Below, piece by piece: positions 43,423 through 53,079 of a stretch of DNA of 64,000 nucleotides; position 1 is the stretch's first letter, and each line of letters starts with the position of its first letter. The stretch spans positions 1 to 64,000 of the forward strand of contig CAJTVD010000001.1 of assembly GCA_910579495.1 (NCBI GenBank), read 5' to 3'. Origin of the DNA: an uncultured Lachnospiraceae bacterium (GTDB taxonomy: Bacteria > Bacillota > Clostridia > Lachnospirales > Lachnospiraceae). Made by a program: the position numbers and the translations under genes. The notes below the pieces were generated by a model. That model did not search any database, had not been told where the DNA came from, and saw nothing but the letters and a program-made list of their open reading frames with translations.

Positions 43423-45216
43423 TTATTTATACATAGGGCCAAATGCCGCGCAGGCACGGTAATCCTGCCCTTCCTTGTCCATGCCGAATGCGTTCCAGGC
43501 TGCAGGACGGAAAATCTTCTCTTCCTCTACATTGTGCATGCACACAGGTATGCGCAGCATAGAACACATGGTAATCAGGTCCGCGCCGATATGCCCATAG
43601 CTGATCGCGCCATGGTTTGCCCCCCAATTATTCATAACCTCATAGGCCGTCTTAAAGGCTCCCTTGCCTGTTACCCTGGGTGCAAACCAGGTACATGGCC
43701 AGGTATAGTCTGTGCGTTTCCAAAGCTTGTCCGAAACCTCGCCGGGAAGCTTCACCGTCCAGCCTTCCGCAATCTGTAACACAGGCCCTAACCCCTTCAC
43801 CAGGTTTAAACGGATCATGGTCACAGGCATCTCCGCTTCCGTAAGGAACCTGGAAGAATAGCCGCCCCCACGGAAATAGCCGAAATCCGCCGCATTCCAT
43901 GTGGTGGCCTGCATCATTGCTTTTTGGTCTTCCTGGGTCACTTCATACCAGGGCTTCATCACGCCATTGCCCTGGGCGTCTTTGGACTGCCCATTGGCAT
44001 CCAGGCATGCCGCGCCGGAATTGATCAGATGGATAAAGCCGCCTGCCTCCTTTGCAATCCCTTCCAGCTCATAGCCTGTGGCATTCTTTACCGCTTCCGG
44101 GCTCCAGTATGTACGCACATCCGCAAAAATCTGCGCCCTGTTGGTGAGCAGCTTCATAAAAAGCATCCCAAGGCCGTTTAATACGTCATTTTCTGTGGCA
44201 AGGATGTAAGGCTCCCTTGCGCCGTTCCAGTCAAAGGAGGTATTGAGCATTGCCTCCGCAAAGTCCCCGTTGGGATAAAAGTCCGTCCACTGGCGCTGTC
44301 CCTGGAACCCTGCGGCAATGGCATTGTGCCCTACCATTTCCTCCTCACAGCCCTGGGGCAGGTTGGGATTTCCGTTCATCAGGTCTTTGATGATGCACAT
44401 CATTTTCACTACGAACTCCCAGTCCTTATCCTTTTCCTCCCTGGTCTTTTGCACTGCTTCCGGATTCTTGTCAAAACCTTCTATGCAGTTTTCCTTCACC
44501 CAGGCAAGCGCCTTTTCATACTCCGCCTTATCATAAATCCCCTCGCTCATGCGCCGGATAATTTCCACCTCATCCACAGACTCCACACGCATCCCCAGAT
44601 ATTCCTCTATAAAAGCAGGGTCAATAATAGAACCGCCAATTCCCATGCAGATAGAGCCAAGCTGCAGCCAGGATTTTCCTCTCATGGTTGCCACTGCAAC
44701 CGCTGACCTGCCAAAACGCAGCAGCTTTTCCTTCACATCCTCCGGAATTTCCTGATTATCCGCATCCTGCACATCATGTCCGTAAATGCCAAAGGCCGGA
44801 AGCCCCTTCTGCGCATGGGTTGCCAGCACGGAAGCCAGGTAAACCGCGCCGGGACGCTCTGTTCCGTTAAATCCCCACACACCTTTGATGGTCATAGGAT
44901 CCATATCCATAGTTTCCGCCCCATAGCACCAGCAGGGGGTTACCGTCAAAGTGATATCCACCCCTTCCCGGCGGAACTTATCCGCACAGGCAGCAGTTTC
45001 CCCCACGCGGCCGATGGTGGTGTCCGCAATCACTACCTTAACCGGCTCCCCGTTGGAATATCGCAGATTCTCTGTAAAAAGAGCAGCAGCAGCTTTTGCC
45101 ATCCCCATGGTCTGTTCCTCCAGGGACTCCCGCACCTTTAAGTAACCCCTTCTTCCGTCAATCGTAGGACGGATACCAATTACCGGGTATTCCCCTACCA
45201 TCCTGTTTTCTGCCAT
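43423..45216 (-). CDS. fucI: L-fucose isomerase
   Basis: Mn2+-dependent isomerase converting L-fucose to L-fuculose. 597 aa, full length. YPVIGIRPTIDGRRGYLKVR start, TPCWCYGAETMDMDP, GVWGFNGTERPGAVYLA, GNGVMKPWYE, and NNWGANHGAISYGHIG near the C-terminus. GGAGAAGTAAA sets the ATG at 45216. First gene of the operon fucI-kinase-fucA-DUF362-phosphoesterase. A TACAAT -10-like box lies 35-40 bp upstream. Confidence 0.95.
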   Translation of the reverse strand: MAENRMVGEYPVIGIRPTIDGRRGYLKVRESLEEQTMGMAKAAAALFTENLRYSNGEPVKVVIADTTIGRVGETAACADKFRREGVDITLTVTPCWCYGAETMDMDPMTIKGVWGFNGTERPGAVYLASVLATHAQKGLPAFGIYGHDVQDADNQEIPEDVKEKLLRFGRSAVAVATMRGKSWLQLGSICMGIGGSIIDPAFIEEYLGMRVESVDEVEIIRRMSEGIYDKAEYEKALAWVKENCIEGFDKNPEAVQKTREEKDKDWEFVVKMMCIIKDLMNGNPNLPQGCEEEMVGHNAIAAGFQGQRQWTDFYPNGDFAEAMLNTSFDWNGAREPYILATENDVLNGLGMLFMKLLTNRAQIFADVRTYWSPEAVKNATGYELEGIAKEAGGFIHLINSGAACLDANGQSKDAQGNGVMKPWYEVTQEDQKAMMQATTWNAADFGYFRGGGYSSRFLTEAEMPVTMIRLNLVKGLGPVLQIAEGWTVKLPGEVSDKLWKRTDYTWPCTWFAPRVTGKGAFKTAYEVMNNWGANHGAISYGHIGADLITMCSMLRIPVCMHNVEEEKIFRPAAWNAFGMDKEGQDYRACAAFGPMYK

Positions 45217-45316
45217 TTTACTTCTCCTTTCCTTTGTTGCAATATGATAATTCCATTGTAGCATTTCCACCTCCGATATGCCAGCAATATCCGAAAAAGA
45301 TATGGCAGAATTTGAA

Positions 45317-46291
45317 CTAATTCACCATCCTGACCTGCTCCTCCCCCACCAGGGCATACCTGGCCAGCCGGGCGCCGTCCAGGTCCTCCCTGTGCATATC
45401 CACCCCTGTAATCTGATGGTTCCCATAAGTGGTATAATAATAAATTCCCTTATCCCCATTACAGCAAGAGGTATATATGGTATACTCATACCTGCCTTCC
45501 CCCAGGCCGCAGCACCCCCGCTGTTGGTCCACAGAACCAAGTATATGGAAAAACTGGCCAACGCTTTCATGCTCCGAATCCCCGGAAACAGAATTCATTT
45601 TAACAAAAGCCGCCCTCACGAAACGGGACGTGGAAGTTAAATCTCCCGGCAGCCCCAGCGCCCCCATGCCATGGCAGTATACCTCCAGGGGCAGTTTGCC
45701 GGAAAAATAATTGGGATGGGATTTTGCTGAAAGATGCCTGTAGTTATTAAGCTGGAACATCTGCATATCAAACGGCGGGTTGTTGGTAAGCACCCCCGGG
45801 GGATTGTCATAAATCTTTATCCCCTGCTTCACTGATTCCACCGTAACCGCCTCTTCCCTGTCGGCAATCAGCCAGTGAAGCTGGGCGTTGGGAAGCTTAT
45901 CGTTGAAAACCGTATCTGTCAGATTAATATCCGACAGCAGCTCCCTTGCCTCCTTTACCGTGGCACACTGGCCAAGTATCCATGGAATAAACTCAAAAGT
46001 TGCCACGTTGTCCTTATCCGGGCACGCCTTCTTATAATCTGCATTCCCAACAAAATTAAGCCCTGCTATCCCAAGGCCTTTTTCATTTACCCCATCATAA
46101 TACAAGGGGATCCCTTCTGCCACATGGGCTATGCCAATGATTGCATAATGGCTGTCCATCACCCCCATATCACGGAAATGAAATATAAAATGGCGTGGCG
46201 TTACCACAACTTCCTCCCCATATGAAAATTCATAGTCCAAAGTACGCCCAAAATAAAAATCCTTCGTTTTATAAGTTGCTGCTGTACACAT
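45317..46291 (-). CDS. choloylglycine hydrolase family (bile salt hydrolase/penicillin V acylase)
   Basis: Ntn-hydrolase, 324 aa. Cys2 becomes the N-terminal nucleophile (MCTAATY); Arg and Asp in FGRTLDYEF, Asn in GIAGLNF, TNNPPFD and Arg in TSTSRFVRAAF match the catalytic set. Deconjugates bile salts or cleaves related amides; which of these cannot be settled by eye, though gut context favours bile salts. CGGAGGTAAC precedes the ATG. No signal peptide, so cytoplasmic. Confidence 0.9.
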   Translation of the reverse strand: MCTAATYKTKDFYFGRTLDYEFSYGEEVVVTPRHFIFHFRDMGVMDSHYAIIGIAHVAEGIPLYYDGVNEKGLGIAGLNFVGNADYKKACPDKDNVATFEFIPWILGQCATVKEARELLSDINLTDTVFNDKLPNAQLHWLIADREEAVTVESVKQGIKIYDNPPGVLTNNPPFDMQMFQLNNYRHLSAKSHPNYFSGKLPLEVYCHGMGALGLPGDLTSTSRFVRAAFVKMNSVSGDSEHESVGQFFHILGSVDQQRGCCGLGEGRYEYTIYTSCCNGDKGIYYYTTYGNHQITGVDMHREDLDGARLARYALVGEEQVRMVN

Positions 46292-46362
46292 AGTTACCTC
46301 CGTTCAGTTCCTTCTGCTGCTTCCTGTTCCGCTTTTTATTATTATTGACGGTTTTTTTCTTT

Positions 46363-48399
46363 TTACCAGCTTTTTTTCAATTCCATGTCCCAAGCAAGCT
46401 TATATGGGCTATCCTCCAATGCCTGCAGCATTTCATAAATCCGGTATCTCTCCTGTGTGGGGGAATCCTCCTTTTTGCCGGACTCGCTTTGCCAGAATTG
46501 ATAGCCCAGCAGATAGCTCTCCATCATCTCCTCCCAGGAAGAAAACATTTCCTGCAATTCCAGGGAATTTTCAAGGGATGCGTCCATGGCCTCCTCATAA
46601 GTCATATACCCGCAAATATAATAAGAGGCGTACATCTGGTTCAGCCTGCACAAATCCCAGGCCGCCATAGCGGCCTCGTCCTTCCCTGCATGGTACAAAC
46701 CGTAAGCAATTACATAGCGGTAGGCATTCGCACGCAGGCTGGATAGAAGAAATTTTTTCTGGAACTCCTTTTCCTCCAATTCCAAAAGCCCCATCTCTTC
46801 CAGTTCCTTTATACATTCCCCACAGGCCTTCCTATGCCCTTCCTCTTTCAGCCACCTTGCCTTTTCCATGGCAGTCTCCCTGTCAGATACGCCCCAGCTT
46901 GACTTCAGCAGGTATTTCTCTATTCCTATATTCTCCTCTGTGGGCTTAATCCCCCCTACCAGCTTCCAGTCCCAGCCATTGCTGTATGTCAGGGGTGCAT
47001 AGGTGGCGTTAAACCAGAGCACAGTATCCGGAAGTATTTCCATTTCCTCCTCCGGCATTTCCCCATCCCCCAAAAGCTTTGCCATTGTAAGGGGATCCTC
47101 TCCCTGTGCCCCGCCATTCCCGCCTGTGCCATCTTCTTCCGGTTCCTGATAATAGTATTCCGACAGGTCAATCCCGTAAGCCCGTTCAAGCTCCCGGATT
47201 ACTTTGTTGGTAGACCCGTCATACTTCTCACCTGAGAGGTAAATGGCAAGGGCAAGGTAATAATCCCCGTCAAGCCTGATATCCAGCAACACCTCAGCCC
47301 TGGGGAAAAATTCTTCTGTTTTATTTCCTTTTTTCTCATAGGAAATCACTGAGTACAGCGCCTCCCCATAACCGGGAACAGGCATCATTGCGCTTTTCCA
47401 TACATTTTTCGTTTTTTCAGTATTTCCCTCCCTTGATTCAAACCTCATATCCTGGCTGTATTTCAGCTCTGTCATTAAAACACTGCTATTATAAAAAACC
47501 TGCAAATCAGCAACCACCTGGACGCCATGCAGAAAGGATGACGCATGTCCGTTCCTTACATGGGTATCCCTGCCCCTGGGCAGCATCACCGGGCAGGTGT
47601 TTTCTCTGTCATAATCCGATAAAGTGGTAAGGCCAAGATACTCATACCCCTCCAGGCCTTCCAGCCCCCCTTGTGCCTCCTCCCCTATGTCCTGTTCCTT
47701 TGTATCCGGCTCAATCCCACTCCCTGTCTTTAACGGTGCAAGGCTGATGCCATAGCACTTTTCCATATCCTCTAAAATAGCATCCGTTTCCTGGTCCGCA
47801 TATTCTTTCTGCATCTCCAGCCGCCAGCTAATGCAGGCGCCGGAGGGCTGCACCTGTCTGTACTCAATCTGCCTGGATTCAAAAGGCATGCCGTCATAAT
47901 CCCTGCCCCTTGCGGTAAGAATGTAATATCGGTCCTCCCCGTTTTCCAGTATCCCGCTGCCTTTAATGTCCGAATAATCCCGGTCCGGCCCCTGATACCC
48001 CTCCAGCATAAGCCCATACAGATTTTCAAAGTTATCATAAATTTCGGAAGCGCCCCCATAATTCTCCACACTGGCAAAATAATAAAGCCCATGGCCATTA
48101 TAAAAAGCGGAACCATCCCCTGGCTGGCTTCCCCTGGGCATATATGCTTGGTAATAAGTGCCTCTGTCATTGATATCCTCTATTCCCAGCTGGGACAGAT
48201 TGGCGTAAGTATCGTCCCGGGCATTTTCCTGCCCCTGGGATTTTTGCACCTCCTCTTCTTGCTGATCCCCCAATCTTTGGTTTTCCCATACTTCTTTCGC
48301 ACTCCTTACGCCAGCATCCCGATTTCCTGCACAGCCTGGCAAAGCTGCTGAAAATAACAGAAAAGCTGTAAACACGATTTTAACCCTTACTGCTGCCAT
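46363..48399 (-). CDS. lipoprotein with C-terminal DUF1266-like domain
   Basis: 678 aa. Lipoprotein signal with lipobox ALPGC, a Glu/Gln-rich linker, a long uncharacterised extracellular region (about 70-430), an acidic Gly-rich linker, then a helical domain with WGVSDRETAMEKARWL and AAWDLCRLNQMYASYY typical of DUF1266. GGAGGGAGATAA precedes the ATG. Third gene of the PP2C-kinase-lipoprotein cassette; possibly a surface partner of the kinase. Confidence 0.75.
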   Translation of the reverse strand: MAAVRVKIVFTAFLLFSAALPGCAGNRDAGVRSAKEVWENQRLGDQQEEEVQKSQGQENARDDTYANLSQLGIEDINDRGTYYQAYMPRGSQPGDGSAFYNGHGLYYFASVENYGGASEIYDNFENLYGLMLEGYQGPDRDYSDIKGSGILENGEDRYYILTARGRDYDGMPFESRQIEYRQVQPSGACISWRLEMQKEYADQETDAILEDMEKCYGISLAPLKTGSGIEPDTKEQDIGEEAQGGLEGLEGYEYLGLTTLSDYDRENTCPVMLPRGRDTHVRNGHASSFLHGVQVVADLQVFYNSSVLMTELKYSQDMRFESREGNTEKTKNVWKSAMMPVPGYGEALYSVISYEKKGNKTEEFFPRAEVLLDIRLDGDYYLALAIYLSGEKYDGSTNKVIRELERAYGIDLSEYYYQEPEEDGTGGNGGAQGEDPLTMAKLLGDGEMPEEEMEILPDTVLWFNATYAPLTYSNGWDWKLVGGIKPTEENIGIEKYLLKSSWGVSDRETAMEKARWLKEEGHRKACGECIKELEEMGLLELEEKEFQKKFLLSSLRANAYRYVIAYGLYHAGKDEAAMAAWDLCRLNQMYASYYICGYMTYEEAMDASLENSLELQEMFSSWEEMMESYLLGYQFWQSESGKKEDSPTQERYRIYEMLQALEDSPYKLAWDMELKKSW

Positions 48400-48538
48400 T
48401 TATCTCCCTCCATATAAAAATTTCCGTCTTGTGGTATAAATACATTATGCAACAGAGGTGCCCACATAAGCAATAGCACCGGGAATGTTTTCCTGTATAC
48501 AAACCTGCTTTCAGAAAATCTAAGGCATTCCCTCCCCC

Positions 48539-49852
48539 CTAGGGAACCTGCCTGTCCCCTGAAAGGTAAAAAACCCTGCTGCAATACGTATGCCCATCCT
48601 CTCCCACCGCGACAAACTGTAAAGATACCTTCCCATCAGGAAGGCTGTCGGCGGGAAGCTCAAACCGTGCCCTGTCCTGTGTATGGTACACAGCGCCGTC
48701 CCTTAAAAGCATTTTCCGCCCCTGCCCATCCCGCATTTCCACCCATAGCTCCCCGGTTTCGCTTTTAGCCAGGGAAGGGGGCGTTAAATGGACTGCTGAC
48801 ATACCCAGAACCCCCCAGGCAGCAAGCAGCCACAAGGACACCAGGCCCGAAAAACCCTTTTCTGTAAGCCAGATATTTTTTTCCTGCCTGCACAGGCACT
48901 GCTTCTTATGGTTCCACCGGAAAAATATCAGATTGAAAACTATGGTTATCAAAAGAAAAATCAGAGGCTTTTCCAGATAAGGAAAAGGAATTTCATTTTC
49001 AGGTATTCCCCTGAGAAAAGGCAGGATAAAGCAAATTGCGGTATAACCCGCCAAAGCGCCTAAAAACAGCTTTCCCGCCGTTTTCCATGCCCTGTCCCAT
49101 GGCTTTAGCTTATGGTACTGGCACAGCTCCTTCTGCAACAGCCCCATAGACGGATACCTGTCCCCGGGAACATTTGCCAGGCATTTTTGGATGATCCCGT
49201 CCAACGCCCGGGAAAGCCCCTTGTCATACTCCATGATGGGACGCTTCCCACAGGGAGGTGCTGCCGGATTTGCCCCTGTGAGCATTTCATGGAGCACCGC
49301 CCCAAGGCCATAAATATCCCAGGCCACGTCCCCCTGGGTATCCCGCCACTGCTCCGGCGGGCAATACCCCCTGGTACCCACGCACACTTCTTCCCTCTCA
49401 TTACCCCAGGTACAGCGCAGGGCTCCGCCAAAATCAATCAGCTTCAATTCCCCATTCTCACATATCATAATATTCTCCGGCTTTAAGTCCCGGTAAATCA
49501 CCGATGGGTGCCTATTGTGGAGATACGCCAGGATTCCACAAAGCTGTACTGCCCATTCCACCGCCTGCCCTTCCGGCACTCTTTTGTGCCGGTCCAGGTA
49601 TTGCCGCAGGGACATCCCTTCAATATATTCCATTACAAGGCAAGTGCCTTCCCGCCAGGGAAAACAGTCATAAACCGCGGGAAGCCCGGGATGTGCCAGC
49701 CCTTTTAAAATCTCCGCTTCCACAAGAAGGAAACCATTGTTGCTTTCCTTCATCACCACCAACCGGTCCAGGTTCCTGTCCCTTGCCAGGTATACTTTTC
49801 CCATCCCGCCTGCGCCAATCTGCCGCAGGACCTCATACTTCTGAAACTCCAT
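48539..49852 (-). CDS. membrane Ser/Thr protein kinase
   Basis: 437 aa. Hanks-type kinase (1-265): GAGGMGKVY, VMKES Lys, YRDLKPENIM (HRD is YRD), IDFGGA (DFG), GTRGYCPPEQW. Then two to three membrane helices and a short outer domain (about 70 aa) without PASTA repeats, so it is not a PrkC orthologue. Starts 20 bases after the phosphatase stop; AAAGGAG precedes the ATG. Phosphorylation targets unknown. Confidence 0.88.
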   Translation of the reverse strand: MEFQKYEVLRQIGAGGMGKVYLARDRNLDRLVVMKESNNGFLLVEAEILKGLAHPGLPAVYDCFPWREGTCLVMEYIEGMSLRQYLDRHKRVPEGQAVEWAVQLCGILAYLHNRHPSVIYRDLKPENIMICENGELKLIDFGGALRCTWGNEREEVCVGTRGYCPPEQWRDTQGDVAWDIYGLGAVLHEMLTGANPAAPPCGKRPIMEYDKGLSRALDGIIQKCLANVPGDRYPSMGLLQKELCQYHKLKPWDRAWKTAGKLFLGALAGYTAICFILPFLRGIPENEIPFPYLEKPLIFLLITIVFNLIFFRWNHKKQCLCRQEKNIWLTEKGFSGLVSLWLLAAWGVLGMSAVHLTPPSLAKSETGELWVEMRDGQGRKMLLRDGAVYHTQDRARFELPADSLPDGKVSLQFVAVGEDGHTYCSRVFYLSGDRQVP

Positions 49853-49872
49853 ACAACTCCTTTATTTTTATC

Positions 49873-50577
49873 TTAAACAATGGCATAGACCGCTGACAAG
49901 TTATCCTGCTCTCCCCTTTTTCTGGCAAGTGCGCCCAGGGCACGCAGCCTTTTCTCCGCCTGTTCACCGCTTTCGACCTCTCCCGGTGAGAGAATCCCAA
50001 GATCCTCCCCATCCAATGTACGGTAAAACCCGTCTGTACACAGGAGAAAACCACATTTTCCATAAATCCTTCCGCAGCGGATATCCGGATATTGGAAGGG
50101 AAAGCTCCCCATACATCTGAAAATCCCATGCCCGCCGTCAGAATGGTCTCCTGTCAGAAGTTTCCGCTTCCCCCGGCGGCATAAGTAAATCCTGCTGTCC
50201 CCAAGGTGGAAAACCAGATACCTGCGTTCCCACACAAACAGGAGGGAAACCGTAGCCCCCAGCGAAATCCCCTTCCCACTGGCATAACGGCGCAGTTCCC
50301 CATTCATGCTGTAAAAGCAACGGAGAAGGCTTTTCTCCAGGGGCTTTTGTCCCTTCCCCCTGGCCACCAGGGAAACCATCTGGGCATAAAAATTCTCCAC
50401 CAGTTTCTCCAAAATATACCCACTGGCAATCTCCCCCTGGCTGAGCCCTCCGATGCCATCGCTCACCGCCATCATCCATACCCTCCCCCTGGCTGTCATC
50501 ACCTGCTGCAGGGTAAGGGAATCCTCATTCACCGGGCGTCCTCCCCTGTCCCAATATACCCCAGAAATCCCTTTCAC
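49873..50577 (-). CDS. PP2C-family protein phosphatase
   Basis: 234 aa from GTG at 50577 (GGGAGAA upstream). Mn2+/Mg2+ phosphatase motifs: RPVNEDSL, AVSDGIGGLSQGEIAS, GATVSLLFV, FHLGDSRIYL, LCTDGFYR and the end EQDNLSAVYAIV. A longer frame from 50745 includes the promoter -10 (TATAAT, near 50675) and the upstream terminator, so it is rejected. Counteracts the kinase encoded next. Confidence 0.88.
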   Translation of the reverse strand: MKGISGVYWDRGGRPVNEDSLTLQQVMTARGRVWMMAVSDGIGGLSQGEIASGYILEKLVENFYAQMVSLVARGKGQKPLEKSLLRCFYSMNGELRRYASGKGISLGATVSLLFVWERRYLVFHLGDSRIYLCRRGKRKLLTGDHSDGGHGIFRCMGSFPFQYPDIRCGRIYGKCGFLLCTDGFYRTLDGEDLGILSPGEVESGEQAEKRLRALGALARKRGEQDNLSAVYAIV

Positions 50578-50689
50578 TGCCGTTAAATTCTCCCTTCTTC
50601 CCTTCCGGGCATTTAATGCCTGCTCCCTGTAAATGCACTTTGCAAAACTGCCTTTTACCATACGCATTGTGTATATTATATGCGAAACG

Positions 50690-50754
50690 AAAAAAAGAAT
50701 CCATTGTACAAAATTGCCAAAAATAGTTTTTTGGTAATTTTGCACAAGGATTCT
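50690..50754 (-). terminator. long hairpin terminator after rseP
   Basis: Minus-strand arm AAGAATCCTTGTGCAAAATT pairs with AATTTTGTACAATGGATTCTT, with inner CCAAAAA/TTTTTGG, giving a stem of about 28 bp followed by seven T residues. It separates the rpsB-rseP block from the kinase cassette. Confidence 0.85.
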
Positions 50755-50774
50755 TCCCTATTTTTCCTATTACA

Positions 50775-51827
50775 TCAGAAAAATTTTGTAATATCATTAA
50801 AGAAGATAAGCACCATCAAAACCATAAGCGCCATCATTCCTGCCAAATGCACCATTCCTTCCTTCTCCGCCGGAACCGGTTTCCCACGGATTGCCTCTAC
50901 CAGCAAAAATACCAAACGCCCCCCGTCAAGAGCCGGCAGGGGCAGCAGGTTCATGATACCCAGGTTCACAGAAAGCAGCAGGGCAATGTTCACCATATTC
51001 AGCGCCACATCCAGCATCCCGTAAACCTTCGCGGAATCATACACATCATCCACCACCTTCACGATACCAATAGGGCCGGATACATCATTTCTGGACAACT
51101 GCCCCGTAACCAGCATCTGCAGGCTTTTCACCGTTGTCTCCACATAAAAGCCCATGGTATGGAATGCATACTGGAAGGTTTGGGGTACATTACATTTCAG
51201 ATATTTTCCCACGCCGATTCCCATATAATAACGCTGTGCCTGTTCGTCATAGGTAGGGGAAACAACCGTTTCATAGTCCTGCCCATCCCTTTTATAGGTA
51301 ATGCGGATGCTCTCCCCTTTGGTATTCAACTGGGTAACCAGGGTCACTTCCTCCCCTAAATGGATGCGTTTCCCATTCATCCGGGTGATAACATCCCCTT
51401 CCTTAAGCCCTGCTTCCTGGGCTGCGCTGCCCTCATATACTGTCTGTACCTCCGGCAGGGTAATCCCATAAGCGCATACGATCACAATCGCCATCACATA
51501 GGCTGTAAGGAAGTTAAAAAGCGGCCCGGCAAATACTGTGGCAAAACGGGTCCACACCGGCGCATTGGGAAAGGCGCCCGGGGATAATTCTCCCTGTTCC
51601 TTCTGCAGCCCATCCTCGCCCTCAAAAACACAGGCACCGCCAATAGGGAAAAGCTTTAAGGAGTACTTGGTATCCCCCTTCTGGAAAGAAAACAGGGAAG
51701 GGCCCATGCCGATAAAAAACTCCACCACATGGATGCCGTTTTTTTTCGCAATGATAAAATGTCCGAATTCATGGGATATCACCACCACAAAAAAGATGAT
51801 CAAAAACAAAATAATAGAAACAGCCAC
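50775..51827 (-). CDS. rseP: RIP metalloprotease, site-2 protease family
   Basis: 350-aa membrane zinc protease that cuts regulatory proteins within the membrane. HEFGH zinc motif in the first helix, PDZ domain (about 120-200: AAQEAGLKEGDVITRMNG), and the second zinc motif LLPLPALDGGRL. GTG at 51827 is set by AGGAGG 7 bases upstream; the longer frame overlaps dxr. Last gene of the block. The usual followers ispG and polC are not here. Confidence 0.93.
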   Translation of the reverse strand: MAVSIILFLIIFFVVVISHEFGHFIIAKKNGIHVVEFFIGMGPSLFSFQKGDTKYSLKLFPIGGACVFEGEDGLQKEQGELSPGAFPNAPVWTRFATVFAGPLFNFLTAYVMAIVIVCAYGITLPEVQTVYEGSAAQEAGLKEGDVITRMNGKRIHLGEEVTLVTQLNTKGESIRITYKRDGQDYETVVSPTYDEQAQRYYMGIGVGKYLKCNVPQTFQYAFHTMGFYVETTVKSLQMLVTGQLSRNDVSGPIGIVKVVDDVYDSAKVYGMLDVALNMVNIALLLSVNLGIMNLLPLPALDGGRLVFLLVEAIRGKPVPAEKEGMVHLAGMMALMVLMVLIFFNDITKFF

Positions 51828-51828
51828 T

Positions 51829-52977
51829 TTACAACCTCCTGCAGGTATTGATATAATCATAGGCTTCCGCTTCCGCCGCAAGGATTTCCTCCACGGAAGG
51901 GTTTTGTATGGTTCTGTGGCACTCCATAGCGCCCTGGATCAAATCGTAAATTTCAAGAAATTTAATCTTCCTGCCAAGAAAGAGGGAAACAGCCCTCTCA
52001 TTGGCGGCATTGTACACAGCCGGCATGCTGCCCCCCTCCCTGAGGGCAGCATAAGCCATCCCCAGCCCCCTGAAGGTTTCCATATCCGGCCTTTCAAAAG
52101 TCATGGTACCCAGTTCATAAAAGTCCACCCGCCTGCCTGCCATAGGCCTTCTGTCCGGATAAAACAGGGCATATTGTATGGGAAGCTTCATATCCGGCAG
52201 GCCAAGCTGTGCCATAATTCCCCCGTCTGCAAATTCCACCATTGAATGGATAATGCTCTGGGGATGCACCACCACCTGGATCTTTTCCGGCTCCATGGCA
52301 AAAAGCCATTTGGCTTCCATCACTTCCAGCCCCTTGTTTACCAAAGTCGCGGAATCCACCGTAATCTTCTGCCCCATGGACCAGTTGGGATGCCTCAGTG
52401 CGTCTTCCACGGTAATGTCCCCGAGCTCCTGGCGTTTTTTCCCACGGAAGGGCCCGCCGGAGGCGGTAAGCAGGATCTTCTCCGCCCTGTCTTTCTTTTC
52501 CTTGTGGAGGCACTGAAAAATCGCGCTGTGTTCGCTGTCCACCGGAAGGACCGCTATGTGTTTTTCTTCTGCCAGGGGCATAATAATATGCCCTGCCGTG
52601 ACCAGGGTTTCCTTATTGGCCAGGGCGATGGTTTTGCCTGCCTTGATAGCCGCAATGGTAGGCTTTATCCCTATCATGCCCACAACTGCGGTAACTAAAA
52701 CCTCCAAATCCTCCCTCACAGCAATTTCCAGCAGCCCTTCCATCCCCTGGGCTACTTTTGTCCCTGTATCCGCTACCCGCGCCCTCAGCTCCCTGGCCGC
52801 TTCCTCTGTCCACATTACCGCAAGCCGGGGCTTGAATTCCCGGACCTGCTCTTCCATTTTTAGCACATTCCCCCCTGCCGCCAGGGCGCATACCTTTAGA
52901 TCATGATTTTTTCTCACAATCTCCAGGGCCTGGGTTCCAATAGAACCGGTAGAACCCAAAATTCCGATATTTTTCAT
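51829..52977 (-). CDS. dxr: 1-deoxy-D-xylulose-5-phosphate reductoisomerase
   Basis: Second step of the MEP isoprenoid pathway (DXP to MEP, NADPH). 382 aa, full length. GILGSTGSIGTQ NADPH loop, NKETLVTAG, PVDSEHSAIFQCL, LTASGGPFR, HPNWSMGQKITVDSATLVNKG. GGAGGTAAG precedes the ATG. Supplies precursor for the UppS product. Confidence 0.96.
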   Translation of the reverse strand: MKNIGILGSTGSIGTQALEIVRKNHDLKVCALAAGGNVLKMEEQVREFKPRLAVMWTEEAARELRARVADTGTKVAQGMEGLLEIAVREDLEVLVTAVVGMIGIKPTIAAIKAGKTIALANKETLVTAGHIIMPLAEEKHIAVLPVDSEHSAIFQCLHKEKKDRAEKILLTASGGPFRGKKRQELGDITVEDALRHPNWSMGQKITVDSATLVNKGLEVMEAKWLFAMEPEKIQVVVHPQSIIHSMVEFADGGIMAQLGLPDMKLPIQYALFYPDRRPMAGRRVDFYELGTMTFERPDMETFRGLGMAYAALREGGSMPAVYNAANERAVSLFLGRKIKFLEIYDLIQGAMECHRTIQNPSVEEILAAEAEAYDYINTCRRL

Positions 52978-53079
52978 TTTCTCTTACCTCCACGCCGCTT
53001 TCTGCGGCAGTGCCATAGCTCCTTCCCTAAAGGGATTCCATACCTGCCTCACCGTAAGGGACGCCCAGGTACTAGCGCC

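Noticed and set aside
46363..50577. Part of a type VII or type VI secretion locus
   Set aside because: Kinase and phosphatase genes occur in such loci, but no secretion ATPase, WXG100 or FHA genes are present.
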